A stretch of DNA of 64,000 bases from Stutzerimonas xanthomarina (GTDB lineage: Bacteria > Pseudomonadota > Gammaproteobacteria > Pseudomonadales > Pseudomonadaceae). The stretch covers positions 62,001-126,000 of the forward strand of contig NZ_RHQM01000004.1 in NCBI RefSeq assembly GCF_003935375.1, in the 5' to 3' direction. The position numbers and the translations under genes are program-made. This document shows, in pieces, positions 1 to 9,481 of this stretch (position 1 is its first letter; every line of letters begins with the position of its first letter). The notes below the pieces were generated by a model, which was given only the letters and a program-made list of their open reading frames with translations, did not search any database and was not told the origin of the DNA.

Positions 1-56
1 GAACCGCCGACCCTCTGCTTGTAAGGCAGATGCTCTCCCAGCTGAGCTAATCACCC
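1..56 (-). tRNA. tRNA-Val (anticodon TAC), 3' part cut off by window edge
   Basis: Read on the minus strand this begins GGGTGATTAGCTCAGC, with a D arm, an anticodon stem-loop whose loop is CTTACAA (anticodon TAC, valine), and the start of the T arm (GGTTC). The remaining T arm, acceptor strand and CCA end lie before base 1. The match to the usual bacterial tRNA-Val(TAC) layout is clear. Confidence 0.93.
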
Positions 57-78
57 GTTTGCTCTCGAAGTGGGGCGC

Positions 79-107
79 ATTCTAGAGAGGGTTCCGCACC
101 TTGGCAA
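79..107 (-). promoter_or_regulatory. Sigma-70 promoter of tRNA-Val
   Basis: On the minus strand a -35 box TTGCCA (102-107) and a -10 box TAGAAT (79-84) are separated by exactly 17 bases. A GC-rich discriminator (GCGCCCC) follows, as is usual for stable-RNA promoters under stringent control. Transcription would begin near base 72, about 16 bases before the tRNA. Confidence 0.72.
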
Positions 108-271
108 CCCCCTTTCGAAAAAAAAATTGCAGAAGTTCCAAAGACTTAGGAAAACCCTCGATTTACCAGCCGATTTTTCTCGTCCGCCGTGCATTAACAT
201 CCTGCAGGGTTGGCCTGAACTGGCCAGGCAGGAATAATGCACCCCTTTGCTTTCCGGAGATCTACCCCGCC

Positions 272-1192
272 ATGTGGTTTCGTAACCTGCTCGTTTACCG
301 TCTCACCCAGAACGTCGCTCTAGATGCCGAGACACTCGAAGCTGCACTGGCCGCCAAACCTGCCCGCCCCTGCGCCAGCCAGGAGCTGAGCACCTACGGC
401 TTCGTCGCCCCCTTTGGTAAGGGTGAAGACGCCCCCCTGGTGCACGTCAGCCAGGGTTTCCTGCTAATCGCCACACGCAAGGAAGAACGCATTCTTCCAG
501 GCAGCGTCGTCAAGGATGCGCTGAAGGAAAAGGTCGACGAGATCGAAGCCGAGCAGATGCGCAAGGTCTACAAGAAGGAGCGCGACCAGATAAAAGACGA
601 GATCATCCAGGCTTTTCTGCCGCGCGCCTTCATCCGCAAATCCGGCACCTTCGCCGCAATCGACGCCGAGCGCGGGCTGATCCTGGTGAACTCGGCCAGC
701 CCGAAGAAGGCCGAGGACCTGCTGTCCACCCTGCGTGAAGCGATCGGCTCGCTGCCGGTGCGCCCGTTGACCGTGAAGATTGCGCCAAGCGCCACCCTGA
801 CCGATTGGGTCAAGACGCAGAAGTCCGCAGACGATTTCTTCGTGCTCGACGAATGCGAGCTGCGCGATACCCACGAGGACGGCGGCGTGGTGCGCTGCAA
901 GCGCCAGGACCTGACCAGCGACGAGATCCAGCAGCATATGGAAGCCGGCAAGCAGGTCACCCAGCTGTCGCTGGCCTGGCAGGACAAGCTGTCCTTCGTG
1001 CTGGACGACAAGTTGATCATCAAGCGCCTGCGCTTCGAGGAACTGCTGCAGGACCAGGCCGAGCAGGACGGTGGTGAAGACGCCCTTGCCCAGCAGGACG
1101 CCAGTTTCCTGCTGATGATGATGACCTTCCGCGAGTTCCTGCCTGCGCTGTTCGAGGCGTTCGGTGGCGAAGAAGTCCCCCAGGGCCTCTGA
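272..1192 (+). CDS. rdgC: Recombination-associated protein RdgC
   Basis: 306-residue protein beginning [12 protein letters not shown], the usual RdgC start; the reading frame stays open to base 101, but that extension is AT-rich leader and unlike the family. RdgC is a ring-shaped DNA-binding protein of the nucleoid that limits RecA access to DNA. The full family length is present, with the acidic central part and a C-terminal segment carrying [20 protein letters not shown]. It is monocistronic here and ends in a GC hairpin shared with the convergent MFS gene. Length and sequence leave little doubt. Confidence 0.95.
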   Translation: MWFRNLLVYRLTQNVALDAETLEAALAAKPARPCASQELSTYGFVAPFGKGEDAPLVHVSQGFLLIATRKEERILPGSVVKDALKEKVDEIEAEQMRKVYKKERDQIKDEIIQAFLPRAFIRKSGTFAAIDAERGLILVNSASPKKAEDLLSTLREAIGSLPVRPLTVKIAPSATLTDWVKTQKSADDFFVLDECELRDTHEDGGVVRCKRQDLTSDEIQQHMEAGKQVTQLSLAWQDKLSFVLDDKLIIKRLRFEELLQDQAEQDGGEDALAQQDASFLLMMMTFREFLPALFEAFGGEEVPQGL

Positions 1193-1201
1193 CACCCGCC
1201 C

Positions 1202-1221
1202 GGGGCGCTGATCGGCGCCCC
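1202..1221. terminator. Hairpin between convergent rdgC and MFS genes
   Basis: Inverted repeat GGGGCGC / GCGCCCC with a six-base loop lies in the 36-base gap between two converging genes. There is no clear T tract on either side, so it may be a weak or bidirectional terminator. Confidence 0.45.
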
Positions 1222-1228
1222 GCTCCCC

Positions 1229-2641
1229 TCAACGCACCTTCAGCTGCAACGCCAGCGCCCCGCCCAATCGCTCCCCCAGCGACCAGACCAGAAAACGCTC
1301 AATGAACTCCGGCGCGTCGATGAACAGCGCCCCGCAGACCAGCACGCTGAGCAACGAAACAGTCAGGAAAAGCTGCGGTATCGAGAGCTTCAGCAGCACC
1401 AGCAGGACAATTGCGATGATCGCCGACGCGACCATGAACAGCGCATTGAGAATGTTGTTCGCTGCCACCACTCGCGAGCGCTCGTGAACCACACTGCGTG
1501 ACTGGATCAGGGCATACAGCGGGACGATGTACAGCCCACCGAAAATCCCCAGCCCGAGGATATCCATCAGTACCCACCAGGCAGAAGGCTCGCCGAGCAG
1601 CGCAAGCCAGTCGACCGTACCCACAGGCTCCACGTGGCCGCTCGCATGCCACCACAGCAGCACTCCGCAAAGGCTCAGGCCAATGGCTCCGAACGGGACC
1701 AGGCCGATCTCCACGTGATGCCGCGACAGCCGCTCGCAAAGCAGCGATCCCAGCGCGATGCCGACCGAAAACAGCGTCAGGATCAACGTCACCACGCTTT
1801 CATCGCCACCGAGATAGTCCTTGGCAAACGCCGGGATCTGCGTCAGGTAGGTCGCACCGAGAAACCAGAACCAGGAATTGCCCAGCATGGCCCGGGACAC
1901 CGCCCGCTGCTGACCGAGCCCCAGCCGCAGAATGCGCCATGACTGACGCAGCACGCGCCAATCCATATGCAGGGTCGGCAGCGCTGCCGTACCGGCTGGA
2001 ATGGCCAGACTGGCGAGATAACCAACGAGCGCGATCAGCACCACGCTGATCGCCACCAGCTCGGCGTAGTCCTCACTCGCCATCAACACACCCGCACCGA
2101 TGGTGCCCCCGAGAATCGCCAGGAACGTTCCCATCTCCACCAGCGCATTGCCTCCCACCAGCTCATCCTCGGCGAGCTGCTGCGGCAGGATCGAGTATTT
2201 GACCGGACCAAACAGCGCCGACTGGGTGCCCATGCAGAACAGCACCGCAAGCAATACCGGCAGGTTGCCGAGCAACATGCCGAGCGCCCCGACAAGCATG
2301 ATCAGGATCTCGGCGAACTTGATTCGGCGAATCAGCCAGGCCTTCTCGAAGCGCTCGCCGAACTGGCCACCCAGCGCGGAGAACAGAAAGAACGGCAGGA
2401 TGAACAGCAGCGCACAAAGATTGATCAGTAGACTCTTGTCGGCGCCAGTGCCGATCTTGAACAGAATCGCCAGGATCAACGCCTGCTTGAACACGTTGTC
2501 GTTGAATGCACCGAGCAGCTGCGTGCAGAAAAAAGGCAGGAAGCGACGCTTGCCGAGCAGGCGAAACTGCGAATGCGTATTCGCCGGCCCGCCAGCTGGC
2601 ACACGCCTTGTAGAGCTAGCCCCGGTCGATTCCTGATTCAT
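1229..2641 (-). CDS. MFS transporter, LplT-like (lysophospholipid transporter family)
   Basis: 470-residue membrane protein with about 12 hydrophobic segments after a 35-residue polar N-terminus. The stretch FFCTQLLGAFNDNVFKQAL, and FGPVKYSILPQQL further on, are typical of the LplT branch of the major facilitator family, which flips lysophospholipids across the inner membrane for re-acylation. In enterobacteria LplT sits beside or is fused to the acyltransferase Aas; no such partner is present here. Its ATG overlaps the azlD stop by three bases (ATGA), so it is the last gene of a coupled azlC-azlD-MFS operon. The substrate is inferred only from family. Confidence 0.8.
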   Translation of the reverse strand: MNQESTGASSTRRVPAGGPANTHSQFRLLGKRRFLPFFCTQLLGAFNDNVFKQALILAILFKIGTGADKSLLINLCALLFILPFFLFSALGGQFGERFEKAWLIRRIKFAEILIMLVGALGMLLGNLPVLLAVLFCMGTQSALFGPVKYSILPQQLAEDELVGGNALVEMGTFLAILGGTIGAGVLMASEDYAELVAISVVLIALVGYLASLAIPAGTAALPTLHMDWRVLRQSWRILRLGLGQQRAVSRAMLGNSWFWFLGATYLTQIPAFAKDYLGGDESVVTLILTLFSVGIALGSLLCERLSRHHVEIGLVPFGAIGLSLCGVLLWWHASGHVEPVGTVDWLALLGEPSAWWVLMDILGLGIFGGLYIVPLYALIQSRSVVHERSRVVAANNILNALFMVASAIIAIVLLVLLKLSIPQLFLTVSLLSVLVCGALFIDAPEFIERFLVWSLGERLGGALALQLKVR

Positions 2642-2964
2642 ATCGGCAACTGCCCGAAAGCCCAGCGCAGCAGAAAGAAGCTCAGCAGTCCGCCGGCGAT
2701 AGTCGCCAGCAGGTTGCGGCTAAACGCGGCTATGACGATCGCCAACAGCCCCGCGAGCAGATAGGCATTGTCCGGGCGCAACGCCCACTGCCCTTCCGGC
2801 ATCAACATTCCCGGCACCACGATGGCAGTCAGTACCGCCACCGGCACGTAATGCAGCCCCTGCTCGATAGCGCGGGGAAAGCGGAGGTTGGGCCAGGCGA
2901 AAAAGCTGTAGCGGATCACGAAGGTGATCGCCAGCATGCCGAAAATCAGCAACCAGGTCGTCAT
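2638..2964 (-). CDS. azlD: AzlD family branched-chain amino acid export subunit
   Basis: 108-residue protein starting MTTWLLIFGMLAI with three or four membrane segments (about 3-20, 38-58, 65-82, 88-104). AzlD is the small subunit that pairs with AzlC to export branched-chain amino acids or analogues. I chose the ATG at 2964 because it overlaps the azlC stop (ATGA) and matches the family start; a longer open frame upstream runs inside azlC. The downstream MFS gene overlaps its stop. Confidence 0.88.
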   Translation of the reverse strand: MTTWLLIFGMLAITFVIRYSFFAWPNLRFPRAIEQGLHYVPVAVLTAIVVPGMLMPEGQWALRPDNAYLLAGLLAIVIAAFSRNLLATIAGGLLSFFLLRWAFGQLPI

Positions 2965-3677
2965 AGCGCTCCCTGCATACGCGCCGCCGCTTCGGCGCGA
3001 CGTTCGAGCCAGACGCCGACGGCGATGCCGGCCATGGCGGCGGCGATCAGTCCGAGCTTGTAAGGCAGCTCCCAGGTCAGCAAGGCCACCGCGCCAGCCA
3101 CCAGCGCCGAGGCCACCTGCGGGCGCGTCCGCATCATCGGCACGGCGATGCCGATGAAGGTGGCGATCATGGCGAAGTCCAGCCCCCAGCTGGCGATATC
3201 CGGAACCGCCTGACCGAAGGCGACACCCACCAGTGTCGACAACTGCCAGTTGATGTACATGGTCAGCGCGGCTCCGAGAAAGAACCAATGCTTGTACGGC
3301 GACTCATCGTCGCGGGCATAGCGGTTCTGCACCACGGCGAAGGCCTCGTCCGTGAGCCAGAACGCCAGAGGGGCGCGCCAGCGGCCCGGCAGATGACGAA
3401 CGAATGGCTGCAGCGCGGCGCTGTACAAGGCATGCCGCAGATTGACCACGAAGGTGGTCAGCAGTACCACGGCTGCGCCTACGCCACCGGTTATCAGCGT
3501 GATCGCGATGAACTGTGCGGAACCGGCGAAGACCAGCGAAGACATGCCCATGGTCTGCCAGGGCGTCAATCCGGCGCCGACGGCCAGCGTGCCGAAGATG
3601 ACGCCGAACGGAATCGCACCAAGGATCAACGGCAGAATGTCACGGCATCCGTGAACGAACTCTTGCGAGCGGGACAT
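2961..3677 (-). CDS. azlC: AzlC family ABC-independent branched-chain amino acid permease
   Basis: 238-residue inner-membrane protein; the family signature is seen in ILGAIPFGVIFGTLA and in SSLVFAGSAQFIAI near residues 15-55. It is the large subunit of the AzlCD exporter. The start at 3677 is preceded by AGGAG with good spacing; the open frame continues 37 codons upstream but without a ribosome site and without family similarity. It is the first gene of a three-gene coupled operon ending in an LplT-like MFS protein. Confidence 0.88.
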   Translation of the reverse strand: MSRSQEFVHGCRDILPLILGAIPFGVIFGTLAVGAGLTPWQTMGMSSLVFAGSAQFIAITLITGGVGAAVVLLTTFVVNLRHALYSAALQPFVRHLPGRWRAPLAFWLTDEAFAVVQNRYARDDESPYKHWFFLGAALTMYINWQLSTLVGVAFGQAVPDIASWGLDFAMIATFIGIAVPMMRTRPQVASALVAGAVALLTWELPYKLGLIAAAMAGIAVGVWLERRAEAAARMQGAL

Positions 3678-3830
3678 TGGAACTCCTGTAGCCAATTTCG
3701 CACCGAACCTTGCGCTGCCTATCGACCTCGTAGCGAAAGGCGTGGGTGGCGGACAGATCGACGCAAGACATGCGGCAAAGCACCGCACGATAACCGAACT
3801 GAGACGCTCAGGCGATGCGTCGCAGAGCAG

Positions 3831-4391
3831 TCAGTCGGCCGCGAGCCGCTGCTTGAGCTGCGGCCAGTCACGGTCGGTGATGCTGTACAGCACGGTATCG
3901 TCCAGACGACCGTCTGCCAGTCGCCGATGGTTACGCAGCAATCCTTCGCGTAGGGCACCTAGCTTTTCGATGGCCCGCTGCGAGCGGACGTTACTGGCGG
4001 CAGTCTTCAGCTGTAGGCGAACCAACTGCCATTCTTCGAATGCGTGACGCAGCAGCAGGTACTTGATCGAGGCATTCAGCCCGGTGCCATGCTCCGCCTG
4101 ATCCAGCCAGGTCCAGCCCAATTCGGCCGCCGGCAGGCTCAGGTTGAAGTCGGCGAAGCGCGTGGTGCCGACCAGCTGCTCGGCCATGCGCACACTGAAG
4201 ACAACCGCGCGCCCCTCGCGCTGTTCCGCCAGCGCATGGCGGTACCAGTCCGGCCGTAGCGGCCCGCTCATATATGTCAGCTCGGCGCGGTTCCGCTCTG
4301 CCAGGGCAACCAGCTCCGGGATATCCGCTTCCATCAGCGGCTCCAGGCGCAGCGCCCCGCGTTGCAGGGTTACCGGATGGGGGCTGAGCAT
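3831..4391 (-). CDS. GNAT family N-acetyltransferase (RimJ/RimL type)
   Basis: 186 residues with the RimJ/RimL-like layout: an N-terminal TLQRGALRLEPL, the central LGWTWLDQAEHGTGLNAS region that replaces the usual acetyl-CoA loop, and the C-terminal NVRSQRAIEKLGALREG helix where the asparagine and the AIEKLG motif are family hallmarks. It probably acetylates a protein N-terminus or a small amine with acetyl-CoA; the substrate cannot be read from sequence. AGGAG lies six bases before the ATG. It is transcribed alone, divergently from the large sensor kinase gene. Confidence 0.85.
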   Translation of the reverse strand: MLSPHPVTLQRGALRLEPLMEADIPELVALAERNRAELTYMSGPLRPDWYRHALAEQREGRAVVFSVRMAEQLVGTTRFADFNLSLPAAELGWTWLDQAEHGTGLNASIKYLLLRHAFEEWQLVRLQLKTAASNVRSQRAIEKLGALREGLLRNHRRLADGRLDDTVLYSITDRDWPQLKQRLAAD

Positions 4392-4668
4392 GACATTCTC
4401 CTGTTATTGCGTTCGGGCAAATCGGCGGTTACCAGACAGTAACCCATGGCGCAGGAAACGCCGTACTTCGCGGACGACCGGCGATATTGCTGGCGGGCCC
4501 GCGCTAGACGCATGCGACCTTGGTCGCAACCCTGCACACGGGGTGACCATTGCTGCGAAACTTCGCGAACTCAGCATATTAACGAGTCACCAGGGCTGAT
4601 TGAATTCGGCACCGTTACCGGCCCGCCGAGGCCTGCCTGGCACTCACCTTTCGTTTTCTGGAGTTTGC

Positions 4669-7600
4669 ATGACGCTGTCAGGCGGGCTGATCGCTGCGGT
4701 CGCCCTCGTCTATATGGCCATTCTGTTCGCCATCGCTTTCTACGGCGACCGCAACAGCGCTTCCCTGTCGCCGCGTCTGCGGCCTTGGGTCTATAGCCTT
4801 TCACTGGCGGTGTACTGCACCAGCTGGACCTTCTTCGGTGCCGTTGGCCAATCCGCCGAGCAGCTCTGGGCGTTCCTCCCGATCTATCTGGGCCCGATCC
4901 TGCTGATGCTGTTCGCACCTCATGTGATCCAGAAGATGATCATGATCAGCAAGCAGGAGAACATCACCTCCATTGCCGACTTCATCGCCGCCCGCTATGG
5001 CAAGTCCCAGCTGCTAGCAGTGGTTGTTACGCTGATCTGCCTGGTTGGCGTACTGCCTTACATCGCGCTGCAGCTCAAAGGCATCGTACTCGGCGTCAAC
5101 CTGCTAAGCGGCATCAACATCGAGGCAGCCGGCACCGGCACGCGCGACACCGCGCTGATCGTCTCGATCGTGCTGGCGCTGTTCACCATCCTCTTCGGCA
5201 CGCGCAACCTCGATGTGACCGAGCATCACCGCGGCATGGTCCTGGCGATCGCTTTCGAATCACTGATCAAGCTGCTGGCATTCCTGGCGGTGGGCGCCTT
5301 CGTCACCTTCGGCCTGTTCGACGGCTTTGGCGATCTGTTCAATCAGGCCTATGACTCGCCGGACCTTGCCGGATTCTGGAGCGAAGGTGTCAACTGGTCA
5401 GCCATGCTGGTCCAGACCACCGTCGCGATGATGGCGATCGTCTGTCTGCCGCGGCAGTTTCACGTTTCTGTGGTGGAAAACATCGAGCCGCGCGACTTCC
5501 GCCTGGCGCGCTGGGTGTTCCCGCTCTATCTGGTGCTGGCCGCGGTGTTCGTCATCCCCATCGCGCTGGCCGGGCAGATGCTGCTGCCCCCGGGCGTAAC
5601 GCCAGACTCTTTCGTCATCAGCCTGCCGTTGGCCGAACTGCATCCCTGGCTCGCCCTGCTTGCCTTCATCGGCGGCGCCTCGGCGGCGACCGGCATGGTG
5701 ATCGTCGCCAGCGTCGCGCTTTCGACCATGGTCTCCAACGACATGCTGCTGCCCTGGCTGCTGCGCCGCCAGGAGGCCGAGCGCCCGTTCGAGGCATTTC
5801 GCCACTGGATGCTCTCGGTACGTCGCATCAGCATCGTCGTGATCCTGTTGCTCGCCTATGTCAGTTACCGCTTGCTCGGTTCCACGGCATCGCTGGCCAC
5901 CATTGGCCAGATCGCCTTCGCCGCCATCACCCAGCTGGCCCCAGCGATGGTTGGCGCGCTTTACTGGAAACAGGCCAACCGTCGCGGCGTGTTCGCCGGC
6001 CTGACCGCCGGCGCGGCAATCTGGTTCTATACGCTGATTGTTCCTCTGCTGGGCTGGCCGCTGGAAATGTTCCCGGGCCTGAGCTGGATGTACAACGGCG
6101 GCCTCGGTTTCGGCCTCAGCGGACTGACCCTGGGCGTGACCCTGTCGCTGATCGGCAATGCCACGCTGTTCTTCTGGGTATCCATCCTCACCCAGACCCA
6201 CGTGGCCGAGCATTGGCAGGCCAGCCGTTTCATCGGTCAGGAGATCGCCTCCCCGACCGGTGCCCGCCGTCTGCTCGCCGTACGCGTCGAAGACCTGCTG
6301 GTCCTGGCATCCCGCTTCGTCGGCGCCGAGCGCGCCGAGCAGAGTTTCCAGCGCTTTGCCCGTCGCCACGGCCAGGACTTCTCGCCCAAGCTGCAGGCCG
6401 ATGGTCAGTGGATCGCCCATACCGAACGCCTGCTGGCGGGCGTGCTCGGCGCGTCGTCCACCCGTGCGGTGGTCAAGGCAGCGCTGGAAGGCCGCGACAT
6501 GCAGGTCGACGACGTGGTGCGCATCGTCGGCGAAGCGTCGGAGGTGCTGCAGTTCAACCGCGCACTGCTGCAAGGCGCGATCGAGAACATCACCCAGGGC
6601 ATCAGCGTGGTCGATCAGTCGCTGCGTCTGGTGGCATGGAACCATCGCTATCTCGAACTCTTCGAGTACCCGGACGGGCTGGTCTACATCGGCCGCCCGA
6701 TCGCCGACATCATCCGCTACAACGCCGAACGCGGACTATGCGGTCCCGGTGATCCCGACACCCACGTGGCCAAGCGCCTGTACTGGATGCGCCAAGGTCG
6801 CGCGCATACGTCCGAGCGGCTGTTCCCCAACGGCCGCGTCGTGGAGCTGATCGGCAACCCGATGCCGGGCGGCGGCTTCGTCATGAGCTTCAGTGACATC
6901 ACCGCCTACCGCGAAGCCGAACGCGCCTTGAAAGATGCCAACGAAGGTCTCGAACAGCGCGTCAGCGAGCGGACCCAGGAACTGTCGCAGCTCAACCAGG
7001 CGCTGATCGAAGCCAAGAGCACCGCGGAAGCGGCCAACCAGTCGAAGACCCGCTTCCTCGCCGCCGTCAGCCACGACCTGATGCAGCCGCTCAACGCCGC
7101 ACGGCTGTTCTCCGCCGCACTGTCGCATCAGCAGAGCGCGCTGCCCAGCGAGGCCCAGGAACTGGTGCAGCATCTGGACAGTTCGCTGCGTTCGGCTGAA
7201 GACCTGATCACCGACCTGTTGGATATCTCGCGCCTGGAAAGCGGTCGGGTGACTCCGGATCGCAACCCCTTCCCGCTCGCCACGCTGTTCGACACGCTGG
7301 GCACGGAGTTCACCGCCCTGGCCCGCGAACAGGGGGTCAACTTCCGCGTGCACGGCAGCAAGCTGCGCGTCGACAGTGACATCCGCCTGCTCCGTCGCGT
7401 GCTGCAGAACTTCATCACCAATGCCTTCCGTTACGCCAAGGGCCGCGTGGTACTCGGCGTGCGCCGGCAAGGCGCATCACTGCGGCTCGAAGTCTGGGAC
7501 CGCGGCCCGGGCATCCCGCATGACAAGCTGAAAGTGATCTTCGAGGAGTTCAAACGCCTCGACAGCCACCAGACCCGCGCGGAGAAAGGCCTGGGCCTGG

Positions 7601-8136
7601 GCCTGGCCATCGCCGACGGTCTCTGCCACGTACTCGAACACCCACTGGAAGTGCGCTCCTGGCCGGGCAAGGGCAGCGTGTTCAGCGTCACTGTGCCGAT
7701 CGCCCGTGCATTGAGCCAGCCGCGCCCGGCAGCCAAGCGTGGCGAGCCGCAGCACACCGCGTTGACCGGCACTCAGGTTCTTTGCATTGATAACGAGGAC
7801 AGCATTCTGGTCGGCATGAACAGCCTGCTCACCCGCTGGGGTTGCCAGGTATGGACCGCCAGCAACCGCGCCGAATGCGAAGCGCTGCTGGCCGAGGACA
7901 TTCGCCCGCAACTGGTGCTGGTCGACTATCACCTCGACGAAGGCCAGACCGGCACCGAGCTGATGGCCTGGTTGCGCACCCGCCTGGGCGAGCCGGTGCC
8001 CGGCGTGGTGATCAGTGCCGATGGCCGCCCGGAACTGGTGGCGGCGATTCACGCAAGCGGCCTGGATTTCCTCGCCAAGCCGGTCAAGCCTGCGGCGTTG
8101 CGCGCCCTGATGAGCCGGCACCTGACGCTTCAGTAG
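4669..8136 (+). CDS. mxtR: Sodium/solute symporter-PAS hybrid sensor histidine kinase/response regulator (MxtR-like)
   Basis: 1155 residues. Residues 1-500 form a sodium:solute symporter-like region with about 13 membrane helices. A linker follows (about 520-620, the place of the STAC domain in this class), then a PAS domain (about 630-745), a coiled coil, a HisKA domain with phospho-acceptor His802 in SHDLMQP, an HATPase_c domain with N box (about 913) and DRGPGIP (about 943), and a C-terminal receiver with Asp1086 and Lys1137. This is the architecture of P. aeruginosa MxtR, which acts with the separately encoded regulator ErdR on acetate and ethanol metabolism; no partner regulator lies nearby. 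The ATG at 4669 follows GGAG; the frame extends 23 codons upstream without support. Confidence 0.87.
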   Translation: MTLSGGLIAAVALVYMAILFAIAFYGDRNSASLSPRLRPWVYSLSLAVYCTSWTFFGAVGQSAEQLWAFLPIYLGPILLMLFAPHVIQKMIMISKQENITSIADFIAARYGKSQLLAVVVTLICLVGVLPYIALQLKGIVLGVNLLSGINIEAAGTGTRDTALIVSIVLALFTILFGTRNLDVTEHHRGMVLAIAFESLIKLLAFLAVGAFVTFGLFDGFGDLFNQAYDSPDLAGFWSEGVNWSAMLVQTTVAMMAIVCLPRQFHVSVVENIEPRDFRLARWVFPLYLVLAAVFVIPIALAGQMLLPPGVTPDSFVISLPLAELHPWLALLAFIGGASAATGMVIVASVALSTMVSNDMLLPWLLRRQEAERPFEAFRHWMLSVRRISIVVILLLAYVSYRLLGSTASLATIGQIAFAAITQLAPAMVGALYWKQANRRGVFAGLTAGAAIWFYTLIVPLLGWPLEMFPGLSWMYNGGLGFGLSGLTLGVTLSLIGNATLFFWVSILTQTHVAEHWQASRFIGQEIASPTGARRLLAVRVEDLLVLASRFVGAERAEQSFQRFARRHGQDFSPKLQADGQWIAHTERLLAGVLGASSTRAVVKAALEGRDMQVDDVVRIVGEASEVLQFNRALLQGAIENITQGISVVDQSLRLVAWNHRYLELFEYPDGLVYIGRPIADIIRYNAERGLCGPGDPDTHVAKRLYWMRQGRAHTSERLFPNGRVVELIGNPMPGGGFVMSFSDITAYREAERALKDANEGLEQRVSERTQELSQLNQALIEAKSTAEAANQSKTRFLAAVSHDLMQPLNAARLFSAALSHQQSALPSEAQELVQHLDSSLRSAEDLITDLLDISRLESGRVTPDRNPFPLATLFDTLGTEFTALAREQGVNFRVHGSKLRVDSDIRLLRRVLQNFITNAFRYAKGRVVLGVRRQGASLRLEVWDRGPGIPHDKLKVIFEEFKRLDSHQTRAEKGLGLGLAIADGLCHVLEHPLEVRSWPGKGSVFSVTVPIARALSQPRPAAKRGEPQHTALTGTQVLCIDNEDSILVGMNSLLTRWGCQVWTASNRAECEALLAEDIRPQLVLVDYHLDEGQTGTELMAWLRTRLGEPVPGVVISADGRPELVAAIHASGLDFLAKPVKPAALRALMSRHLTLQ

Positions 8137-8224
8137 ACAGGCGACCTCGGCCAGCGGGTGAAACAATCGCGGCTGAGGCCGGTTACACTGCTGGCAATGT
8201 GCACACTTGGCGGCAAGGTGGCCG

Positions 8225-9472
8225 ATGACGCTCGAGCTTTTTCTCAACCTCGCCACGGCGCTTGCCGTCGGGCTACTGATCGGCACCGAACGTAGCTGGA
8301 GCGGCAGAGACGGCCCCGGCCAGGAGCTGGTCGCCGGGGTCCGCACCTTCGGCCTGTCGGGCCTGTTCGGCGGGCTCGCGGCGGTTAGCGTCAGCCATCT
8401 CGGCGGCTCTGCCTGGGTGATCATGTTCGCCATGCTCGCGCTGTTGGTCATTGCCGGCTATCTGATCGATGCGCGTCGCAGCGGCGACCATGGCATGACC
8501 ACCGAGGTCGCCATGCTGCTGACCTTTGTTCTCGGCAGCCTGGCGGTCGCGGAGAGCCGGCAACTCGCCGCCGCATGCGCCATCGTCGTGGCGCTGCTGC
8601 TGAGCCTGAAAGCCCCGCTGCATCAGGCGCTGAAGCGGCTCAGCGAGGCGGAACTGGGCGGCGCGCTGAAGATGCTGTTCATCTCCGTGGTGCTGCTGCC
8701 CACGCTGCCGAACCAGGGCTATGGCCCCTGGCAGGCACTCAATCCCTACACGACCTGGATGATGGTGGTACTGATCGCCGGAATCGGTTTCGCCGCATAC
8801 GTGGCAATCCGTATCCTCGGCCCTCGTCACGGCCTCTTCGTCACGGCACTGCTTGGCGGCATCGTCTCCTCCACTGCGATGACCATCACGCTGGCGCGGC
8901 TGAACGCGCCGAAGCTGCGTGCCGCGCTCGCAGCCGGCCTGCTGGCGACGTCGGCGCTCATGTTTCCTCGCGTTCTACTGGAGGTGGGGCTGGTCAATCC
9001 GGCGCTGCTTCCCGGCCTGATCCTGCCTCTGGCGTGCGCCGGCGCCATCTATACAGCAGGTGCAATCTTCTATTACCTGCTGGCAGCCAAAACGCCCACA
9101 GACACTGCCGAGCCCCTGCTGAAGAACCCGTTCGAGCTGGGACCGGCGCTACGCTTCGCCGCCTTGCTGGTGTTGATCCTGCTACTGGTCGAGGGGGCAC
9201 GGCGCTGGCTGGGCGATGCCGGCATCTACATGGTGTCGCTGGTCGCAGGTCTGACCGATGTGGATGCGATCACCCTCTCGCTGGCCAACAATGCCCGCGA
9301 CGGGCTCAGCCATGAGGTCGCGTCGCGCGGCATCGTATTCGCCGCGCTGAGCAACAGCCTGGTCAAGGCCATGCTGATCGCCTTCATCGGTGGCCGTGAA
9401 CTGGCCATTCGCACCCTGCCGATCATGTTCGCCGGGCTGCTGGCCGCGCTCGCCGTGCTGCTGTTGCGTTAG
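8225..9472 (+). CDS. MgtC/SapB family protein with DUF4010 domain
   Basis: 415-residue membrane protein. The first 130 residues match the MgtC/SapB type (ATALAVGLLIGTERSW, then GVRTFGLSGLFGG) and the rest matches DUF4010, with a conserved segment ALLGGIVSSTAMTI near residue 215 and GLTDVDAITLSLA near 345. There are about 12 hydrophobic segments. The family is linked to magnesium stress and intramacrophage survival in other bacteria, but the DUF4010 fusion proteins have no settled function. The ATG at 8225 is chosen over an in-frame start 18 bases earlier because family members begin with the MTLELF-type segment. Confidence 0.85.
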   Translation: MTLELFLNLATALAVGLLIGTERSWSGRDGPGQELVAGVRTFGLSGLFGGLAAVSVSHLGGSAWVIMFAMLALLVIAGYLIDARRSGDHGMTTEVAMLLTFVLGSLAVAESRQLAAACAIVVALLLSLKAPLHQALKRLSEAELGGALKMLFISVVLLPTLPNQGYGPWQALNPYTTWMMVVLIAGIGFAAYVAIRILGPRHGLFVTALLGGIVSSTAMTITLARLNAPKLRAALAAGLLATSALMFPRVLLEVGLVNPALLPGLILPLACAGAIYTAGAIFYYLLAAKTPTDTAEPLLKNPFELGPALRFAALLVLILLLVEGARRWLGDAGIYMVSLVAGLTDVDAITLSLANNARDGLSHEVASRGIVFAALSNSLVKAMLIAFIGGRELAIRTLPIMFAGLLAALAVLLLR

Positions 9473-9481
9473 CGCCGCGAT

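Noticed and set aside
4638..4652. Possible sigma-54 promoter (TGGCAC-N5-TTTC) before the sensor kinase
   Set aside because: The invariant GC of the -12 element is missing, and transcription would start about five bases before the ATG, leaving no ribosome site in the transcript.
5398..6645. A 415-codon open frame antisense to the sensor kinase gene, and similar long antisense frames (for example 464-1195, 7477-8451, 61574-62644)
   Set aside because: These are third-codon-position shadows of real GC-rich genes: their products are rich in Arg, Gln, His and Gly, lack known domains and lack good ribosome sites.
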